This document shows positions 7,059 through 15,418 of a stretch of 17,864 nucleotides of DNA, piece by piece. Numbering within the stretch: the first letter of the stretch is position 1; every line of letters starts with the position of its first letter. Origin of the DNA: Acinetobacter sp. (lineage in GTDB: Bacteria > Pseudomonadota > Gammaproteobacteria > Pseudomonadales > Moraxellaceae); NCBI GenBank assembly GCA_030152275.1, contig JASLHF010000081.1, positions 1 to 17,864 on the forward strand. Direction: 5' to 3'. The translations under genes and the position numbers were made by a program. The notes beneath the pieces were generated by a model that saw only the letters and a list, made by a program, of their open reading frames with translations, was not told the origin of the DNA and made no database searches.

Positions 7059-7889
7059 TTATTCTACAGGGTTACGCTTCCATGCCGTGAAGTATTTTTC
7101 CAGACCAATCAGCACATAGTTAAAGGCTAAACCCACCAAAGTAATGACCAAAATACCCACGAACATCTGCGGTATTTCAAAGCTAAATTGTGAGTAAATA
7201 ATCAAATAGCCCAAACCGGCCTTGGCGCCAAACATTTCAACCGCCACTAACGCCAAGATCGAGATCGCCCCGGCCAAACGGATACCGACAAAAATCGTGG
7301 GTACGGATGCCGGTAAAATGACTTTTCGGAACAGCTGATAAGGCTTCAGCCCCATGGTACGTGCCGATTTAATCAATAAAGGATCAACAGTTTGTACGCC
7401 AGTAATGGTGTTTAAGAGAATCGGCCACGTGCAGGCATAGACCAACAGACTAATTTTCGAAGCTTCACCGATGCCCAGAAATAGAATAAACAAAGGCATT
7501 AATGCCAAAGCCGTAGTATTTCGAAACAGTTCTAATAAGGGGTTTAGGGTTTCTGCAACCAGCTTATACCAGCCAATTACTAGACCCAATGGAATGGCAA
7601 TGGCTAAGGCCAACACAAAGCCAATAATCGAACGCTGAAGACTGGCAAAGAAATGTATGCCCAATTGACCGCTTTGATAAAGCTGCCAAGTGGTTTCAAG
7701 GACGACAGACAGCGGCGGTAAAAAGGCCGGATTGACGATTCCGCTACGCGGCAAAATCTCCCAAAGCAGAAAAAATACCACAATGGCAATGCTGCGCTTA
7801 AACACCATATTGAGCCAAGTGAATTGGAGTCGGGGTTTAATCGCGCTATAACTTTGCGAATAACTGATCGCTTGTTTCGTTGATGACAT
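7059..7889 (-). CDS. ABC transporter permease, SsuC/TauC type (last gene of the operon)
   Basis: The 276-residue integral membrane subunit belongs to the BPD (binding-protein-dependent) transport permeases of the SsuC/TauC/NrtB type, with about six helices. The cytoplasmic coupling loop with the EAA-type motif is visible as SARTMGLKPYQLFRKVILP (about 175-193). Other family landmarks are ILFLGIGEASKI and LRLAGAISILALVAVEMFGAKAGLGYL-like segments. It starts 20 nt after the ATPase gene, which in turn follows a lipoprotein binding protein, so these three make a self-sufficient importer that probably works as a permease homodimer. Sulfonate-like organosulfur compounds are the likely cargo by family and context; the substrate is not proven. 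The gene ends just before the bidirectional terminator. Confidence 0.9.
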   Translation of the reverse strand: MSSTKQAISYSQSYSAIKPRLQFTWLNMVFKRSIAIVVFFLLWEILPRSGIVNPAFLPPLSVVLETTWQLYQSGQLGIHFFASLQRSIIGFVLALAIAIPLGLVIGWYKLVAETLNPLLELFRNTTALALMPLFILFLGIGEASKISLLVYACTWPILLNTITGVQTVDPLLIKSARTMGLKPYQLFRKVILPASVPTIFVGIRLAGAISILALVAVEMFGAKAGLGYLIIYSQFSFEIPQMFVGILVITLVGLAFNYVLIGLEKYFTAWKRNPVE

Positions 7890-7909
7890 GGATAAATCCT
7901 CTGAATATT

Positions 7910-8743
7910 TTAGTTATGGGCTAGCTGTTTATCTTTTTCGAGCGCTTGCGCCTTGATGACTTCCTCACTGAGCAATGACCAAATTTTGTGGCGGATTCTG
8001 CCGTACTCAGGCAGTGAACGCACATCTTCACTTGCACTGCGCAAGCTTTGCGGGATGTCTATCACTTCTTTAATACGGCCCGGTCTTGAGGTCATAATCG
8101 CCACACGCTGACTCAGATAAATCGCTTCATCAATACTGTGGGTAATAAAGACAATGGTCTTTTTCGAGCTTTTCCAAATATTGATCAGTTCGCCTTGTAA
8201 GGTTTCACGGGTCTGTGCATCTAGCGCAGCAAAAGGTTCATCCATCAATAAAATTTCTGGTTCATAGGCCAAGCTGCGGGCAATTGCCACGCGCTGTTTC
8301 ATCCCGCCCGAAAGTTCATTGGGATAGTGCTTTTCAAAGCCACTCAAGCCAACCAATTTGAGGTAATACTCGGCCTTTTCACGGCGCTGTTTTTTAGCCA
8401 CGCCTTTGGCCTCTAAACCAAATTCAATATTTTCTAATGCGTTCAGCCACGGATAGAGTGCGTATTGTTGAAACACAATGCCGCGGTCTAAACCGGGCTG
8501 GGTAATTTGCTTGCCGCTGAGTAAAATTTGCCCTGATGATGGCTTGGTCAAGCCTGCAATCAAGTCCAATAGCGTTGATTTACCGCAGCCACTTGGCCCG
8601 ACAATAGAGACAAATTCACCTTGGCGAATATCCAACGTGACATTTTCCACCGCGACAAATTCAGGCTTATAGTTTTTACTGCTGCTATGGTTTTGTGCGG
8701 GAAATACCTTACGCACATGATCTAAATGTAATGCACTGCTCAT
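7910..8743 (-). CDS. ABC transporter ATP-binding protein, SsuB/TauB type
   Basis: This 277-residue ATPase subunit has Walker A GPSGCGKST (49-57), Q-loop Gln92, signature LSGGM (144-148), Walker B LLMDEP (165-170) and switch His202. The segment PGLDRGIVFQQYALYPW is typical of the nitrate/sulfonate/taurine class. Compared with the other ATPase of the window (4379-5203) it carries a short insertion near residues 17-28 (NHSSSKNYKPEF) and a longer, lysine-rich tail. It starts 2 nt after the lipoprotein binding-protein gene and 20 nt before the permease gene, so translation is probably coupled and the three form one importer. It might also energise the second permease pair of the operon, since SsuB-type ATPases can be promiscuous (inference). 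Confidence 0.92.
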   Translation of the reverse strand: MSSALHLDHVRKVFPAQNHSSSKNYKPEFVAVENVTLDIRQGEFVSIVGPSGCGKSTLLDLIAGLTKPSSGQILLSGKQITQPGLDRGIVFQQYALYPWLNALENIEFGLEAKGVAKKQRREKAEYYLKLVGLSGFEKHYPNELSGGMKQRVAIARSLAYEPEILLMDEPFAALDAQTRETLQGELINIWKSSKKTIVFITHSIDEAIYLSQRVAIMTSRPGRIKEVIDIPQSLRSASEDVRSLPEYGRIRHKIWSLLSEEVIKAQALEKDKQLAHN

Positions 8744-8745
8744 GC

Positions 8746-9780
8746 TTATATTCCTTTTAAATGCTGTGTGGCCGCATAGGGATTAAATTCATTGCTATAG
8801 AGGCGGCGCGCATCAATTTGATTCGGTTTTAATTTATGCTCTTGTTCTAAAGCTTGGATCCATGGCGCGAAGTCCTGATCCTTTTGCACACCACCGACTT
8901 CATTTACCCCTGTTCCGGTGTAATAGGGAATCAGTACGGTGTTTTCATTGCGCTGGCGCTTTTCAATGATGCTTTCCATACGGGCAATGATTTGTTCTTT
9001 CGGCGTGTGATGCAGCCATTCTTGGGCTTTTGCCACACCACTGACAAACGTTCGCGCCACTTCTGGGTTTTGCTGAATAAAGTCGCCACGCATTGAATAA
9101 CTGCCTGCGGTAAATGGCCCATACAGATCAATATCTTTAAAAATACTGCGGACACCGCCGGTCTTTAAGGCGCGTTTTTCTAAAATGCCGGAGAACACGG
9201 CAATATCAATTTGCCCATTACGCAGCGCTTGTTCAGAACTCACAGGCGGCAACATAATCAGTTCGACTTGGCGAATTTCCTGTTCAGTCAGCCCCTGTCG
9301 CGCCAAATAATCTTTCACGACAAAGTCGTAATGCGCGCCATAGGCATTTACCGCAACTTTTTTCCCGATAAAATCGCGGGCACTGCGAATTGGACTATTT
9401 TCCAATACATAAAATCCGACATTTTGCTCGGCATCACTGCCGTAGGACGCCACCACAGGTACCACATCTAAGCCCGCAGCAATCACTTTCACCACAGCGC
9501 CGTTAAACGCACTGGCAAAATCGACATCCCCTGCGACCAAGGTCAATAAGTCTTGCGGGCCACCTTGAACTGAACCAACGTAACTTAATTTAATATCGCC
9601 GAGATAGCCTAAATCTTGTGCCAGTTCAGGTAAGGATACGAGGCCGGGATAGCTTTGATAACGTAATTCATGCACCGCCGCATGTTGTTCAACCTGTGGG
9701 CTACTACAACCCACCATGACAGTGCTACCGATCAATGTGCCCAGTACAAGATTGCGCCACAATTTTGGAAATTTATTCAT
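8746..9780 (-). CDS. Lipoprotein substrate-binding protein of an SsuA/TauA/NrtA-type ABC importer
   Basis: The 344-residue product begins with a lipoprotein signal peptide: basic MNKFPKLWRN, a hydrophobic stretch and lipobox MVGC with the lipidated Cys at residue 25. The mature part is a periplasmic type-2 binding fold of the NMT1/SsuA family. Visible landmarks are LRYQSYPGLVSLPELAQDLGY, LLTLVAGDVDFASAFNGAVVKVIAAGLDV and RDFIGKKVAVNAYGAHYDFVVKDYLARQGL. Anchored at the outer face of the inner membrane, it would hand a small organosulfur ligand to the permease at 7059-7889. It follows a permease of the other system by 12 nt and precedes the ATPase by 2 nt. Its membrane anchor contrasts with the soluble binding protein at 12697-13752. 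The ligand is unknown. Confidence 0.9.
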   Translation of the reverse strand: MNKFPKLWRNLVLGTLIGSTVMVGCSSPQVEQHAAVHELRYQSYPGLVSLPELAQDLGYLGDIKLSYVGSVQGGPQDLLTLVAGDVDFASAFNGAVVKVIAAGLDVVPVVASYGSDAEQNVGFYVLENSPIRSARDFIGKKVAVNAYGAHYDFVVKDYLARQGLTEQEIRQVELIMLPPVSSEQALRNGQIDIAVFSGILEKRALKTGGVRSIFKDIDLYGPFTAGSYSMRGDFIQQNPEVARTFVSGVAKAQEWLHHTPKEQIIARMESIIEKRQRNENTVLIPYYTGTGVNEVGGVQKDQDFAPWIQALEQEHKLKPNQIDARRLYSNEFNPYAATQHLKGI

Positions 9781-9792
9781 TTTTATGTACTC

Positions 9793-10590
9793 CTATCCCG
9801 CCTGCTGCCACGGCAAAACTTTGCGTTCGATCCATGTCAGAATGCTGTTTAACAACACGCCCACCGCACCAATCAACAACATGCCAAAAATAATCAGCTC
9901 AACATCAAATGCCTGCCGCCCCTGAATCACGATGTTGCCCAAGCCATTGCCATAATTCGCCAGTAAAAATTCAGAACCTATGGTGGCAAGCCAAGCGAAT
10001 ATCAGCCCAAGTTGCAGGCCAACAAATATCTGTGCCGATGCGCCGGGTAAGATCAACTTACGCAAGGCGAACAGTCGCGGAAATTGATAGACTGCGGCAA
10101 CTTCACGATATTTATGCGAAATGCTGCTAACGCCCTCGAAGCTATGCAGCGCTACCGGATAAAACACAGATAAAGTAATAAAAAGAATTTTTGCACCGTG
10201 ACCTTGACCTAAAAAGGTCGAAATCAACGGCAGCCATGCAAATAATGAAATTTGACGCAGCACATGAAAACTCGGCGCCATGAACCAATTGGATAGACGT
10301 GAGCTGGCAATTAAAATGCCGAATAACACGCCTGCCACTGCACCTATGCCATAGCCGATAAAGTTACGGGCTAAACTTTCGCTTAAGCCGTCAATAAAGC
10401 TCGGCTGTTGTAACACCGTAATGGCTTTTTGCAGCACCAATAAAGGAGATGGAATCAATTTGGCATCAATCCAGTTTTGCTGTGAAGCCACCGCCCAAAA
10501 CGCAATAAAAACCACAGGTAAAAGCACTGCTTTGAGCGTTTTTTGCAGGATTCGCACGGCATTTCGATTGAATGAAATAGTATGACTCAT
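9793..10590 (-). CDS. ABC transporter permease, SsuC type, second of an adjacent pair
   Basis: The 265-residue inner-membrane permease has six or so hydrophobic segments and an EAA-type coupling loop at about 163-182 (EVAAVYQFPRLFALRKLILP). The segment FAWLATIGSEFLLANYGNGLGN is typical of the SsuC/TauC group. It overlaps the preceding permease gene by 4 nt (ATGA-type overlap), so the two products are probably made in equal amounts and may form a heterodimeric channel. SsuC-type transporters normally use a homodimer, which makes the pair noteworthy. No ATPase gene sits directly beside the pair. Confidence 0.9.
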   Translation of the reverse strand: MSHTISFNRNAVRILQKTLKAVLLPVVFIAFWAVASQQNWIDAKLIPSPLLVLQKAITVLQQPSFIDGLSESLARNFIGYGIGAVAGVLFGILIASSRLSNWFMAPSFHVLRQISLFAWLPLISTFLGQGHGAKILFITLSVFYPVALHSFEGVSSISHKYREVAAVYQFPRLFALRKLILPGASAQIFVGLQLGLIFAWLATIGSEFLLANYGNGLGNIVIQGRQAFDVELIIFGMLLIGAVGVLLNSILTWIERKVLPWQQAG

Positions 10591-11435
10591 GGCTGTGCTC
10601 CTACTCGAGTCGCATGAAAGCGTGCTGTTTTTTCAAGCCAAGCAAATACCATATCCAGTACATAACCCGTAATCCCGATCAGGATAATCGCCATGAAAAT
10701 CAGATCCATCTGCATCAATTGACGTCCCCAAACCATGAGGTAGCCAATGCCTTCACTACTTGCCAATAACTCGACGAAAACCAGTGCCAACCACGCTTGC
10801 ATAATGCCTTGACGCAAACCACTAATTACACTCGGTAATGCCGCAGGCAAAATGACATTTTTCAACTTCTGCCAGTTGCTGTATTGGTATACATCTGCTA
10901 CTTCCATCAAGCTATGCGGCACTTGAGTAATGCCTTTATAGGTTGCAATCAGCAGCGGTGGTAATACCGCTAAAGAAATCGCCGCAATTTTTAAAGCTTC
11001 ATCTATACCCAAAAAAATCATTAGGAGCGGAATCCAGCCAACAATGGGAAATTGTGCAATCAAATTGACGGTCGGAAAGACATAATCGCGGCTGCGTTTA
11101 GCCAGTCCCAACACGGTTCCAAGCAGTACACCCACACTGGCACCAATCAGTACACTCCATAAAATACGTTTGGCACTGACCGCAAAATGAAATCCCAACT
11201 CACCGCTTTGCCACAGCTCTAAAGTGCTTTGCCAGACCAAACTTGGTGCAGGTAAAATTTGTTCAGGTAACCACTGCTTTAAAGTCGCGACATACCATAG
11301 CCCAAGAAAAAGAACCGGCAACAGGAGTCCACACGCCACTTGCAAAGTTAGTTTTAAATAGCTCTTTAAAAAATCAAAAACACTTCGGTCACTTTGCAAG
11401 GGAACCGAATGTGCAGATACATCCGTTAGGCTCAT
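10587..11435 (-). CDS. ABC transporter permease, SsuC type, first of an adjacent pair
   Basis: This 282-residue permease is homologous to the following gene, with a hydrophobic segment near 32-52, the family segment IVGWIPLLMIFLGIDEALKI (131-150) and the EAA-type loop at about 178-197 (MEVADVYQYSNWQKLKNVILP region). Later, LVFVELLASSEGIGYLMVWGRQ matches the conserved C-terminal half of SsuC proteins. It overlaps the MFS gene before it by 4 nt and the next permease by 4 nt, which implies translational coupling. Its likely partners are the sister permease, the soluble binding protein at 12697-13752, and an ATPase from elsewhere, either 4379-5203 or 7910-8743. Confidence 0.9.
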   Translation of the reverse strand: MSLTDVSAHSVPLQSDRSVFDFLKSYLKLTLQVACGLLLPVLFLGLWYVATLKQWLPEQILPAPSLVWQSTLELWQSGELGFHFAVSAKRILWSVLIGASVGVLLGTVLGLAKRSRDYVFPTVNLIAQFPIVGWIPLLMIFLGIDEALKIAAISLAVLPPLLIATYKGITQVPHSLMEVADVYQYSNWQKLKNVILPAALPSVISGLRQGIMQAWLALVFVELLASSEGIGYLMVWGRQLMQMDLIFMAIILIGITGYVLDMVFAWLEKTARFHATRVGAQP

Positions 11436-12688
11436 AATTCTTGTCCTTTTACGCTTTGTTCTGTTACATCAGGTTTTAAAAATTGAATAAATACCTGATC
11501 TCTGCTGATCAAAATAATCAAACCAATAAACGCCAGTCCGATCGGGAAAAATAAATTTTGTAGTCCAACACTGGCACCAAATACAGCTCCAATCACCCCA
11601 CCCACCATGCCACCGGATGGGCCGACCATCGCCAAAATCGGTGAGATCTTTGCCATCGCGGTTTGCTCGCCCACACGGGCAAAAGACATAAAGTTGGCAA
11701 TGTGCAGCATGCCCAAACCCAATCCCAGCATCACCGATGCAGGCCACATCAGCAGCGTGGTATGGGTCAATGCTAAAAGCAGGAGCGCCGCTGCCATCAA
11801 GCTCAGCCCAATCAAATAAAACTTCTGATAGCCCATCAGCTCCGCCAAACCGCCCATGCTAAACAGCGAACCGACAAAGACGATGCCTTGTACGGTTAAC
11901 AGCATCACCGCCACTGGCTCCGATAAGGCAAAGTTTTGAATCGCAATCACCACAATAAAAAAACCAAAATAGCTATTTGCGAGGTTGCTTAAAAATTCCA
12001 AGGCACAGATCACCCGCAGTGAGGCATGGATTTTGATCAGGCCTAAAGGGGCAAGCACATCACGCCATTGAAAAGCCGAAGCATTACCGGCATTTTGATG
12101 ACCACGCTGAAAGCACCACGGCGCAAACACTAAGGTGGCCAGAAACAAGGCCGACACCACATAAAAGCTGCCGCCATAGCCCAAATGCTCAATCAACAGC
12201 ACACTTAAAGCCGGTGCAATCAGAAAAAAACCCATCATGTGCGAACCGCGAAACCAGCCGGCACGAGCCGGGCCCAGACGTTTCAGGTTGCTCAAAAACA
12301 CGGTATTGATGGAGACAAAACGCATCGGCAACACAAAGCTCACCAATGCAGTGACTGCCAATAAATACCAAGCGCTGCTGTGTAATGGGGTCAGGCTATA
12401 GAGCAATGCACCCAATAAACTTCCTAAGCTAAACACTTTGAGTGCGCCAAAACGCTGAACTAACACGCCAATGGGTAAAGCCATCAATAAAATGCCAAAG
12501 TTTTGCGCTGCGGCAATTAAGCCAAGTTGCAATTCGCTGGCTTGTAAATGCACGGCATACAGCGAGATCAACACGCGTGCCACACCAACGCCCAGCCCTG
12601 CCAAAATCGTCAGCAGCACGAAACTGCGCATAAACTTGCTGGTTAAAGGGCTGGCGACAATATTGCTTTCAATGGGGTTCATGCTCAT
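11432..12688 (-). CDS. MFS transporter embedded in the organosulfur ABC operon
   Basis: This 418-residue major facilitator has about twelve hydrophobic segments in two halves. It opens with FVLLTILAGLGVGVARVLISLYAVHL and has the loop 2-3 motif GVLVQRFGALKVF (MFS motif A-like). A hydrophilic central loop (about 200-220) separates the halves. It lies between the soluble binding-protein gene and the permease pair, and overlaps the next gene by 4 nt. A TTG at 12694 could extend it by two codons and ATG 12682 could shorten it by two. I use ATG 12688; the ribosome-binding site is poor for all. Direction and cargo are unknown: it could import an organosulfur compound or export the carbon skeleton or excess sulfite left after desulfurisation. 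Confidence 0.87.
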   Translation of the reverse strand: MSMNPIESNIVASPLTSKFMRSFVLLTILAGLGVGVARVLISLYAVHLQASELQLGLIAAAQNFGILLMALPIGVLVQRFGALKVFSLGSLLGALLYSLTPLHSSAWYLLAVTALVSFVLPMRFVSINTVFLSNLKRLGPARAGWFRGSHMMGFFLIAPALSVLLIEHLGYGGSFYVVSALFLATLVFAPWCFQRGHQNAGNASAFQWRDVLAPLGLIKIHASLRVICALEFLSNLANSYFGFFIVVIAIQNFALSEPVAVMLLTVQGIVFVGSLFSMGGLAELMGYQKFYLIGLSLMAAALLLLALTHTTLLMWPASVMLGLGLGMLHIANFMSFARVGEQTAMAKISPILAMVGPSGGMVGGVIGAVFGASVGLQNLFFPIGLAFIGLIILISRDQVFIQFLKPDVTEQSVKGQEL

Positions 12689-12696
12689 GCCCAAAC

Positions 12697-13752
12697 TTAC
12701 TTCGGCTGACCTTGAGCATTAAATTGACGCCAGTAGCCTTCGAGCTTTAATTCTTTCAAGGCATTGTTCAAATACTTCGGCTCGTACCACGTTTTGGTAT
12801 CGACATCACGGCGAATTAAATGCGCGTCTTTGGCAATTTTTAAGGCACTGTCAATTTGCGAGCGATGGAATTCATCCAGTAATGGCGTATTTCGGTCTTT
12901 TAAGTTCCAGCCATCCCAGGTTTTTTGATAATCAACCAATGGGATACCGCTTTGTGCCCATAATTTGTATTGCGCACTGCGGTTGGCTTCTTCTGAACTC
13001 CACTGCGCTTGTTTAATTAAGGTGGTGACGACACGCTGAACCACGTCTGGATATTGTTTTTCAAAACTTTCAGTTACCCAAAATTGCGCGAGCGGTGCAA
13101 CTTTTGGATCTTTAATTTCCAATAAAGTTTTAGCTACTCCACGCGCTTGTAAGCTAAATGGAGATGTAATGGTGGCATCAATATCGCCAGTGGCTAAAGC
13201 AGTACGCGCGGAGTAAGTATCTTGTGAAATCACCCGTAAATCACGTTCGGTAAAGCCATATTTTGCCAACACACGGTTAAATACGATTTGACCATTAGTG
13301 CCTTTAAATACCGAGAATTTTTTGCCTTTCAGATCCGCAAAGGATTTGGCATTTGAACCTGCGGGCACCACCACATAGGTTGGGCCAAAACGGCCGGTCG
13401 AGAACAGCACTTTAGTTTTTAAGCCCGTGGAGCGCCCCACCAACGATGGCAAATCACCATGTAAAGCAAAATCGACTTTGCCATTGGCTAAAGCTTCATT
13501 GGTTGCAGGGCCAGCGCCGGGAAAAAACAACCATGTAACTTTAATACCGTCTTTCTTAAACTCTTGTTCTAATACCCCTCTCGCTTGGGCAGTCGCTAAA
13601 AAACTTCCACCAACACGTGGTTTACCGCCTTCACCTGCTGCCGAAACGGAAATACGAATTTCTTTCGGGTTAGCCGCATGCAATTGCACAGTTAAACCCA
13701 GTGCAGAGAGTGCCAAGAAAGTTGCTGCGATTTTTTTATAGAAAATGTTCAT
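12697..13752 (-). CDS. Periplasmic substrate-binding protein of the SsuA type (soluble)
   Basis: The 351-residue protein starts with a Sec signal peptide (MNIFYKKIAATFLALSALGL..., cleavage probably after the LHA or HAA around residues 24-27). It continues as an aliphatic-sulfonate-type binding protein. Landmarks are IRISVSAAGEGGKPRVGGSFLA, LEQEFKKDGIKVTWLFFPGAGPATNEALANGKVDFALHGDLP, KSFADLKGKKFSVFKGTNGQ and DTYSARTALATGDIDATITSP. Unlike the second binding protein of the operon it has no lipobox. It is the first ABC component after the porin (32-nt gap) and is followed by the MFS gene (8 nt to the ATG used here). It probably serves the permease pair at 9793-11435. The ligand is expected to be an organosulfur anion by family and neighbourhood. 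Confidence 0.9.
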   Translation of the reverse strand: MNIFYKKIAATFLALSALGLTVQLHAANPKEIRISVSAAGEGGKPRVGGSFLATAQARGVLEQEFKKDGIKVTWLFFPGAGPATNEALANGKVDFALHGDLPSLVGRSTGLKTKVLFSTGRFGPTYVVVPAGSNAKSFADLKGKKFSVFKGTNGQIVFNRVLAKYGFTERDLRVISQDTYSARTALATGDIDATITSPFSLQARGVAKTLLEIKDPKVAPLAQFWVTESFEKQYPDVVQRVVTTLIKQAQWSSEEANRSAQYKLWAQSGIPLVDYQKTWDGWNLKDRNTPLLDEFHRSQIDSALKIAKDAHLIRRDVDTKTWYEPKYLNNALKELKLEGYWRQFNAQGQPK

Positions 13753-13784
13753 TTTTAATCGTCCTATATATTTAAATCATTGAA

Positions 13785-15257
13785 TTAGAAGGTGTATTGA
13801 AGCTGCGCTTGCAGTTCATTGGTATCTTTTTGATTCTCTGTTTCCACATCAAATAGATAGCGGTTCAGCTGTAATTGGAATTTGGTGGTTTGCGCAAAAA
13901 ACAGGTTTAAGCCCAGTGAGTGAATGTCATATTCACCTATACGGCCACTGGCGCTATCTAAATAATTCGCTTGATTTTTATTTGGATTAAAACGGTCAAA
14001 GCGGTAATAGCCCTGCACCGACTTCGGCCAAAAGTCATCAAATTTGGCATTCGATTTAATGCTGTTATAGAACTGATCGCCCAAGGTATAGAACGCAGTA
14101 AAGGTATGCCCTTCAGCTTTGGCCTCTTTAATGGCTTGCGCCGCGGTATCAACATAATCGGTTTTGCCTTGCAGGTATTCATAGGTCACGCCAAACGGTG
14201 CGTGGCTGTAATACAAATCAAAGCCCAAACGATCACGTTTTGCCGAGTTATCGCTAATACCGGCAGCATTTAACTTAGCTTCACCTTTGATATACGAAGC
14301 GCCAAATTTCAGCTCACGGAAAATGCTGGCGTAGTCCACCGGCAGGGTGAATGCGACACGCCCGATGTAATCTTTGCCATTGTTATCATCTGCTTTGTTG
14401 CTGGCATTACCGTTGTTCACACCCAAGGCATATTCAAACAAAGGCGCACGATAGTTCGATCCATAATCAACAAACGGTTTCACGTCGCCACGCACAATGA
14501 AGCCATTCTGACGGTTAAATAAGCCTAAATAAGTGGATGCAGAAGCAGTACTGATCGTCGGCCGTAAATCTTCAGGCGATTGAACATCCAGACCAAAAGG
14601 CAGCAGTTGTTGACCCAAAGTAAAGTTCAGTTTTGCCGTTTCAGGCCCCGCATTAGTCGCTAAAGCGTTATAACGCACGAAAGCATCTAGCAGGTTAAAG
14701 TTGCTGTTATTGGTGCCATCATTGCGTTTGCCATAACCAAAGGACAATTGGTAATCGAGATTCTTGCCTTCGTTATAGTCACGGAATAAATTACCGCGCA
14801 CCCCAATTAAAGCCGTCCCAATATCAAAGGTTGATTTGGTCGCACCAATCACACCTGTATTATCTACCGCATTGACACGCAACTGCACGGTGCCATACAA
14901 GGTGGTATCACGCGTTGATTTGGTGGTTTGACGTTCATACTGCCGCGATTGATCATATTTATAATTTTCAATATCTGCGCGTAAGCCATCAATATCTTCA
15001 GAGGTAGCTGCCGTCACTTGCGTGGCTTGTTCCTCACCTGCAACATCCGCGCTGAGGGTTTCATCTGTCTTGTTCACTTCACTGTGTTTTTGTTTCGGTG
15101 ACGCTGACTCAACCGCATTTAGCCGTTGCTGTAAGCTTTCTATTTGTTGCTTTAAAACACTTAATTCTTGCTGCAGCGCAGCATCTGATGCAAAGCTCAG
15201 TTGACTGCTGGATGCTAGAATCAATCCAACTGCAACCGTTAAGGTGGTTCTTTTCAT
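13785..15257 (-). CDS. DcaP-like trimeric outer-membrane porin
   Basis: The 490-residue precursor has a signal peptide ending near SFA|S (residue 23), then a heptad-rich segment at about 26-51 (LQQELSVLKQQIESLQQRLNAVE) predicted to form a periplasmic coiled coil, and a hydrophilic linker to about 115. A beta-barrel follows (TLYGTVQLRVNAVDNTG onward) and ends in the terminal-phenylalanine signature QLQYTF used for outer-membrane insertion. This architecture is that of DcaP-type channels of Acinetobacter, which take up dicarboxylates and other small anions. As first gene of the operon it would admit the organosulfur substrate to the periplasm, where the two binding proteins capture it. Expression should depend on the sigma-54 promoter at 15550-15565 and on the leader between them. 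Confidence 0.88.
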   Translation of the reverse strand: MKRTTLTVAVGLILASSSQLSFASDAALQQELSVLKQQIESLQQRLNAVESASPKQKHSEVNKTDETLSADVAGEEQATQVTAATSEDIDGLRADIENYKYDQSRQYERQTTKSTRDTTLYGTVQLRVNAVDNTGVIGATKSTFDIGTALIGVRGNLFRDYNEGKNLDYQLSFGYGKRNDGTNNSNFNLLDAFVRYNALATNAGPETAKLNFTLGQQLLPFGLDVQSPEDLRPTISTASASTYLGLFNRQNGFIVRGDVKPFVDYGSNYRAPLFEYALGVNNGNASNKADDNNGKDYIGRVAFTLPVDYASIFRELKFGASYIKGEAKLNAAGISDNSAKRDRLGFDLYYSHAPFGVTYEYLQGKTDYVDTAAQAIKEAKAEGHTFTAFYTLGDQFYNSIKSNAKFDDFWPKSVQGYYRFDRFNPNKNQANYLDSASGRIGEYDIHSLGLNLFFAQTTKFQLQLNRYLFDVETENQKDTNELQAQLQYTF

Positions 15258-15303
15258 ACTCTCAATTCACTTTTATCTGTCCCAAAGCGCAAAGCGCCCC
15301 CAA

Positions 15304-15324
15304 CCCCATGACAAATGCATGGAG
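15304..15324 (-). other. Leader-RNA hairpin before the porin gene
   Basis: On the minus strand, CUCCAUG (15324-15318) can pair with CAUGGGG (15310-15304) around a 7-nt loop, including one G-U pair. Its GGGG arm can alternatively pair with ACCC upstream (about 15338-15342). It lies about 50 nt before the porin start codon. No U tract follows. Confidence 0.4.
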
Positions 15325-15357
15325 TGAATGTACTGCGTGGGTTTTAAATTAGATGTC

Positions 15358-15404
15358 CTCAGTCACTTCAGCTTTATTCAAATTTATATTGCTGCCGTGC
15401 TGAG
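15358..15404 (-). other. Long leader-RNA hairpin directly after the Cys/Met leader peptide
   Basis: On the minus strand the arms CTCAG-CAC-gg-CAGC and GCTG-aa-GTG-a-CTGAG give 12 base pairs, with one small internal loop and one bulge, around an AU-rich loop. The structure begins 14 nt after the stop codon of the short reading frame at 15419-15508. It lacks a U tract, so control of translation, RNA stability or Rho access is more likely than intrinsic termination. Confidence 0.5.
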
Positions 15405-15418
15405 ATAGATGACGGAAA

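Noticed and set aside
13427..13741. 104-residue plus-strand open frame opposite the soluble binding-protein gene
   Set aside because: It is antisense to a well-supported gene, has no recognisable domain, and its composition mirrors the sense codons.
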